The notes beneath the pieces were generated by a model. The model made no database searches. It saw nothing but the letters and a program-made list of their open reading frames with translations, and was not told the origin of the DNA. The translations under genes were made by a program, and so were the position numbers. DNA of 64,000 bases from Chionis minor (taxonomy: Eukaryota > Chordata > Aves > Charadriiformes > Chionididae): positions 231,218-295,217 of the forward strand of contig VZSF01001888.1 in assembly GCA_013398295.1 (NCBI GenBank), given 5' to 3'. Numbering within the stretch: position 1 is the stretch's first letter; each line of letters starts with the position of its first letter. Below, one piece after another: positions 61,719-64,000 of this stretch.

Positions 61719-63965
61719 GCGTGCAATTCTCCATAGGTATGCTTAAAGGGAGAAAAAGAAGCATTTTAAAAATATGTTATGAAAAGACACCAGAACCCAT
61801 AGAACATGATCAAAGTAAAATCTACCATCATCAGCTAGCACTCGTGATTTCTTAGAATTTTAAAATATTTTATTTAAATAACTTAGCTAAGATTTTTTTA
61901 AAAATACATCTTTTATTCTAGTCTAGACAGCATGACATCATTTACCAGCATCTTATTTCTCACAGGGCTGGGTAAACTGTTCTTATTCAACCCTTTCCTT
62001 CAAGGAGTGGAATCCATAATGTGGGTTTGTGTGTGTGCATGTGTGTATTTGTGCATAATCTAATTTCCTCATTTAATATTTAAAAAAATATCATTAAAAA
62101 GATAGCTAATAAGACCTAAGAGCTTTATATTTCATTTATTACAAAATGTATTCTAATCTTTGTGTCCTTTTCTCAGAAGGCATTTTATTCTGAATTTCTT
62201 TTTATTTTTCTATATCATTTTATCTTATTCCAAGAGAAACTCGAAGCATACACTACTATTTAAAAGTAAGCTTACCACGTGCTGCACAAGTATAGCACAT
62301 TGCAGGTGCAGCTATGAGGCAAAAACAAGGCAGAAAAATGTTTTGTTTGGGAGACATAAATACTCAATTAATAAAAAGTGGTACAAGTCAGTATGAAATA
62401 TGCTGGGGCCCATGAAGGAGATGCACATGAAGGTATTGAGAGGGAAGTGTAGAGCTACTGGTGGGACTACTGACCACTGGACTTCGCCATTCATGATCCA
62501 GTGAGGTGAAGTAAGCCTCAAGTCACAGTCACTGCTCTGCTCAGCACAGGTCATGGGAGACAGGGTAGCCACTGGTGAGGGGTATGGTGCTCCTGGAGCC
62601 TCTGCCACCCTGCCTCTCTGCAGGCTGTCCCGAGGGAAAAAAGTCCTGCTTCATTATAGGATTAAAGAATGCATCAGCAGGCATGCCTATGGATGCTGAA
62701 TTAAATACACAGGCAACACAAATACTGTCTTTTTGTAACTTTTAAATGCTTGATTTTGCATCCTAAGTGTTTTGAGCATCTTTTTTTTCCCGCATGCAGC
62801 CAGCCGTCTAAACTGCTCACAATAAATACTGTCCCAGGTGGCTTCTTCCTTTCTTTGTGTTACCACTTCCTAGCCAGTCTCTCTTCTAAATAATTTCTAA
62901 CTCAGAACGTCTCCAGGACTTTCAGACCAAGAACATAGATCTGTCAGCAGTGTAAGTCAATGTTATGCTGCCCTTTCTTAGGTCCACCCCCCCCACACCT
63001 CTGCCTTCAGGCAGCTGTAATGTTAATGTGAGCAGTTAGTCAGCTGGATCAAGGATCTGATCTGGATGAATTTTTTTCTTTTTGTATTACCAGTTGCAGC
63101 ACATCATTCAGAGGAAGGAAGGAGGAGTGTCCAGGACTCCCTATGCAGAAGCTGCTGGAATTTAGATAACTTAAGCTGATCTTGAAACTATACTCTAAAT
63201 TGATAGCGTGCAGCTCCCTTTCAGCCTGTCTTTTCACCTTCTACTGTTAGTTGTGCTTTCTTCCAATCCAGTCTCCATCCCTGATGTTTGTCTTGTGCTT
63301 TTTATCTCTCGCATTCTGTTAAATCTTATTAATTCCATCTCTGTGCAATGCCTTTCCCTCTTCCATCCTCTCAAGGACTTCCCGACACTTACCTTTTTGC
63401 ATTTTTGCTTATAAATGTACTTTGTTACCCTTTTGCTAAATCCTTTCCTTGCTGCTTTACTATCCCTGATCCTGCCTCCCATCGCTTACATCTCTAGACT
63501 GCACATACAGGTGTCACACACACGTAAAATCTGAGTGAGAGTGCAAATTTAGAAGTTGCTTTTAAGATTTTGGCCTTGAAGATCTAGCCTGAGTTTGTCT
63601 TTGCAATATGCACTGGAAAGATCTCAGAGGAGTGGATGATCTGATATTATCCATATGGCACTGCAGATTTTACCTTCAGACTTGAAAGAATCACAAAATC
63701 CTCCCCTTCCCAGATTCTTCCACATTGCCAGGCAGGGGAATTCTGCCAATCACAAGCACCGATCCCCACTCAAAAAGTGTAAGGAGTCTTGAAACTAAGC
63801 CGGTGGCTAGGAACTGTCAAATCTACAATTCTAGTCTCTACCCCACATTACCACTGCAAGGTAACTATAAAAAGAAAAGAGAAGGAAAATAAATTATCCT
63901 CTCCTGATCTCTCATTTTACTATTACTGCTGCTTATATTTTTTCTTATGTAGTGCAAAACCAAAA
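61719..63965. other. Single-copy non-coding DNA, no gene recognised
   Basis: Contains a GT-rich stretch at about 62,023-62,058 and a run of C at about 62,987-62,994. Frames up to 98 codons (62312-62608, minus) have no motif. No transposable element or exon is recognised. Confidence 0.55.
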
Positions 63966-63993
63966 GGGGGGGGGGGGGGGGGGGGGGGGGGGG
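63966..63993. repeat. Poly-G run (28 nt)
   Basis: Twenty-eight G in a row followed by 'tttttct' at the window end. A pure G run of this length is rare in vertebrate DNA and, next to other gap artefacts, may be a sequencing or contig-end artefact. If real, it would be G-quadruplex prone. Confidence 0.85.
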
Positions 63994-64000
63994 TTTTTCT

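Overview
The window looks like intronic or intergenic DNA from a bird. Three things point there: 5'-truncated CR1 LINE copies, some ending in the tandem octamer tail typical of avian CR1; a solo LTR of a kind common in bird endogenous retroviruses; and an AT-rich background with few repeats. A crocodilian or turtle cannot be fully excluded from sequence alone. I recognise no protein-coding gene, exon, tRNA, rRNA or CRISPR array. The open frames present are short, carry no domain I can name, and mostly look like chance. The only recognisable protein-coding remnants are two C-terminal pieces of CR1 ORF2.

Layout. 1-15.6 kb is mostly single-copy, with one MIR-like SINE remnant near 5.1 kb, an unusual interlocking inverted repeat at 12.5 kb and a 171-codon open frame of doubtful meaning at 12.9-13.4 kb. 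15.6-24.8 kb holds a CR1 fragment, a 262-bp GGAA microsatellite with internal block duplication, a poly-A gap marked by one N, a compound trinucleotide repeat and a 49-bp tandem duplication. 24,873-25,509 is a solo LTR with TG...CA ends and a perfect 6-bp target-site duplication. 25.5-50.5 kb is mostly single-copy with five CR1 pieces (29.3, 31.7, 35.8, 42.3 and 50.5 kb) and a homopolymer-ridden gap at 41.4 kb. 50.7-58.1 kb is single-copy. 58,173-60,467 is one 1,147-bp segment present twice in direct orientation, with a single N between the copies. 60.5-64 kb holds the end of that CR1, an older CR1/L3-like fragment and a terminal run of 28 G.

The strongest observation concerns assembly, not biology. 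Three isolated N characters (18,429; 41,443; 59,320) act as gap placeholders, and the one at 59,320 separates equal-length repeat copies that matched wherever I compared them. That is best read as overlapping contig ends placed in tandem without being merged. No new biological system is supported. A few AT-rich stretches look like candidate conserved non-coding elements, but that needs cross-species alignment.
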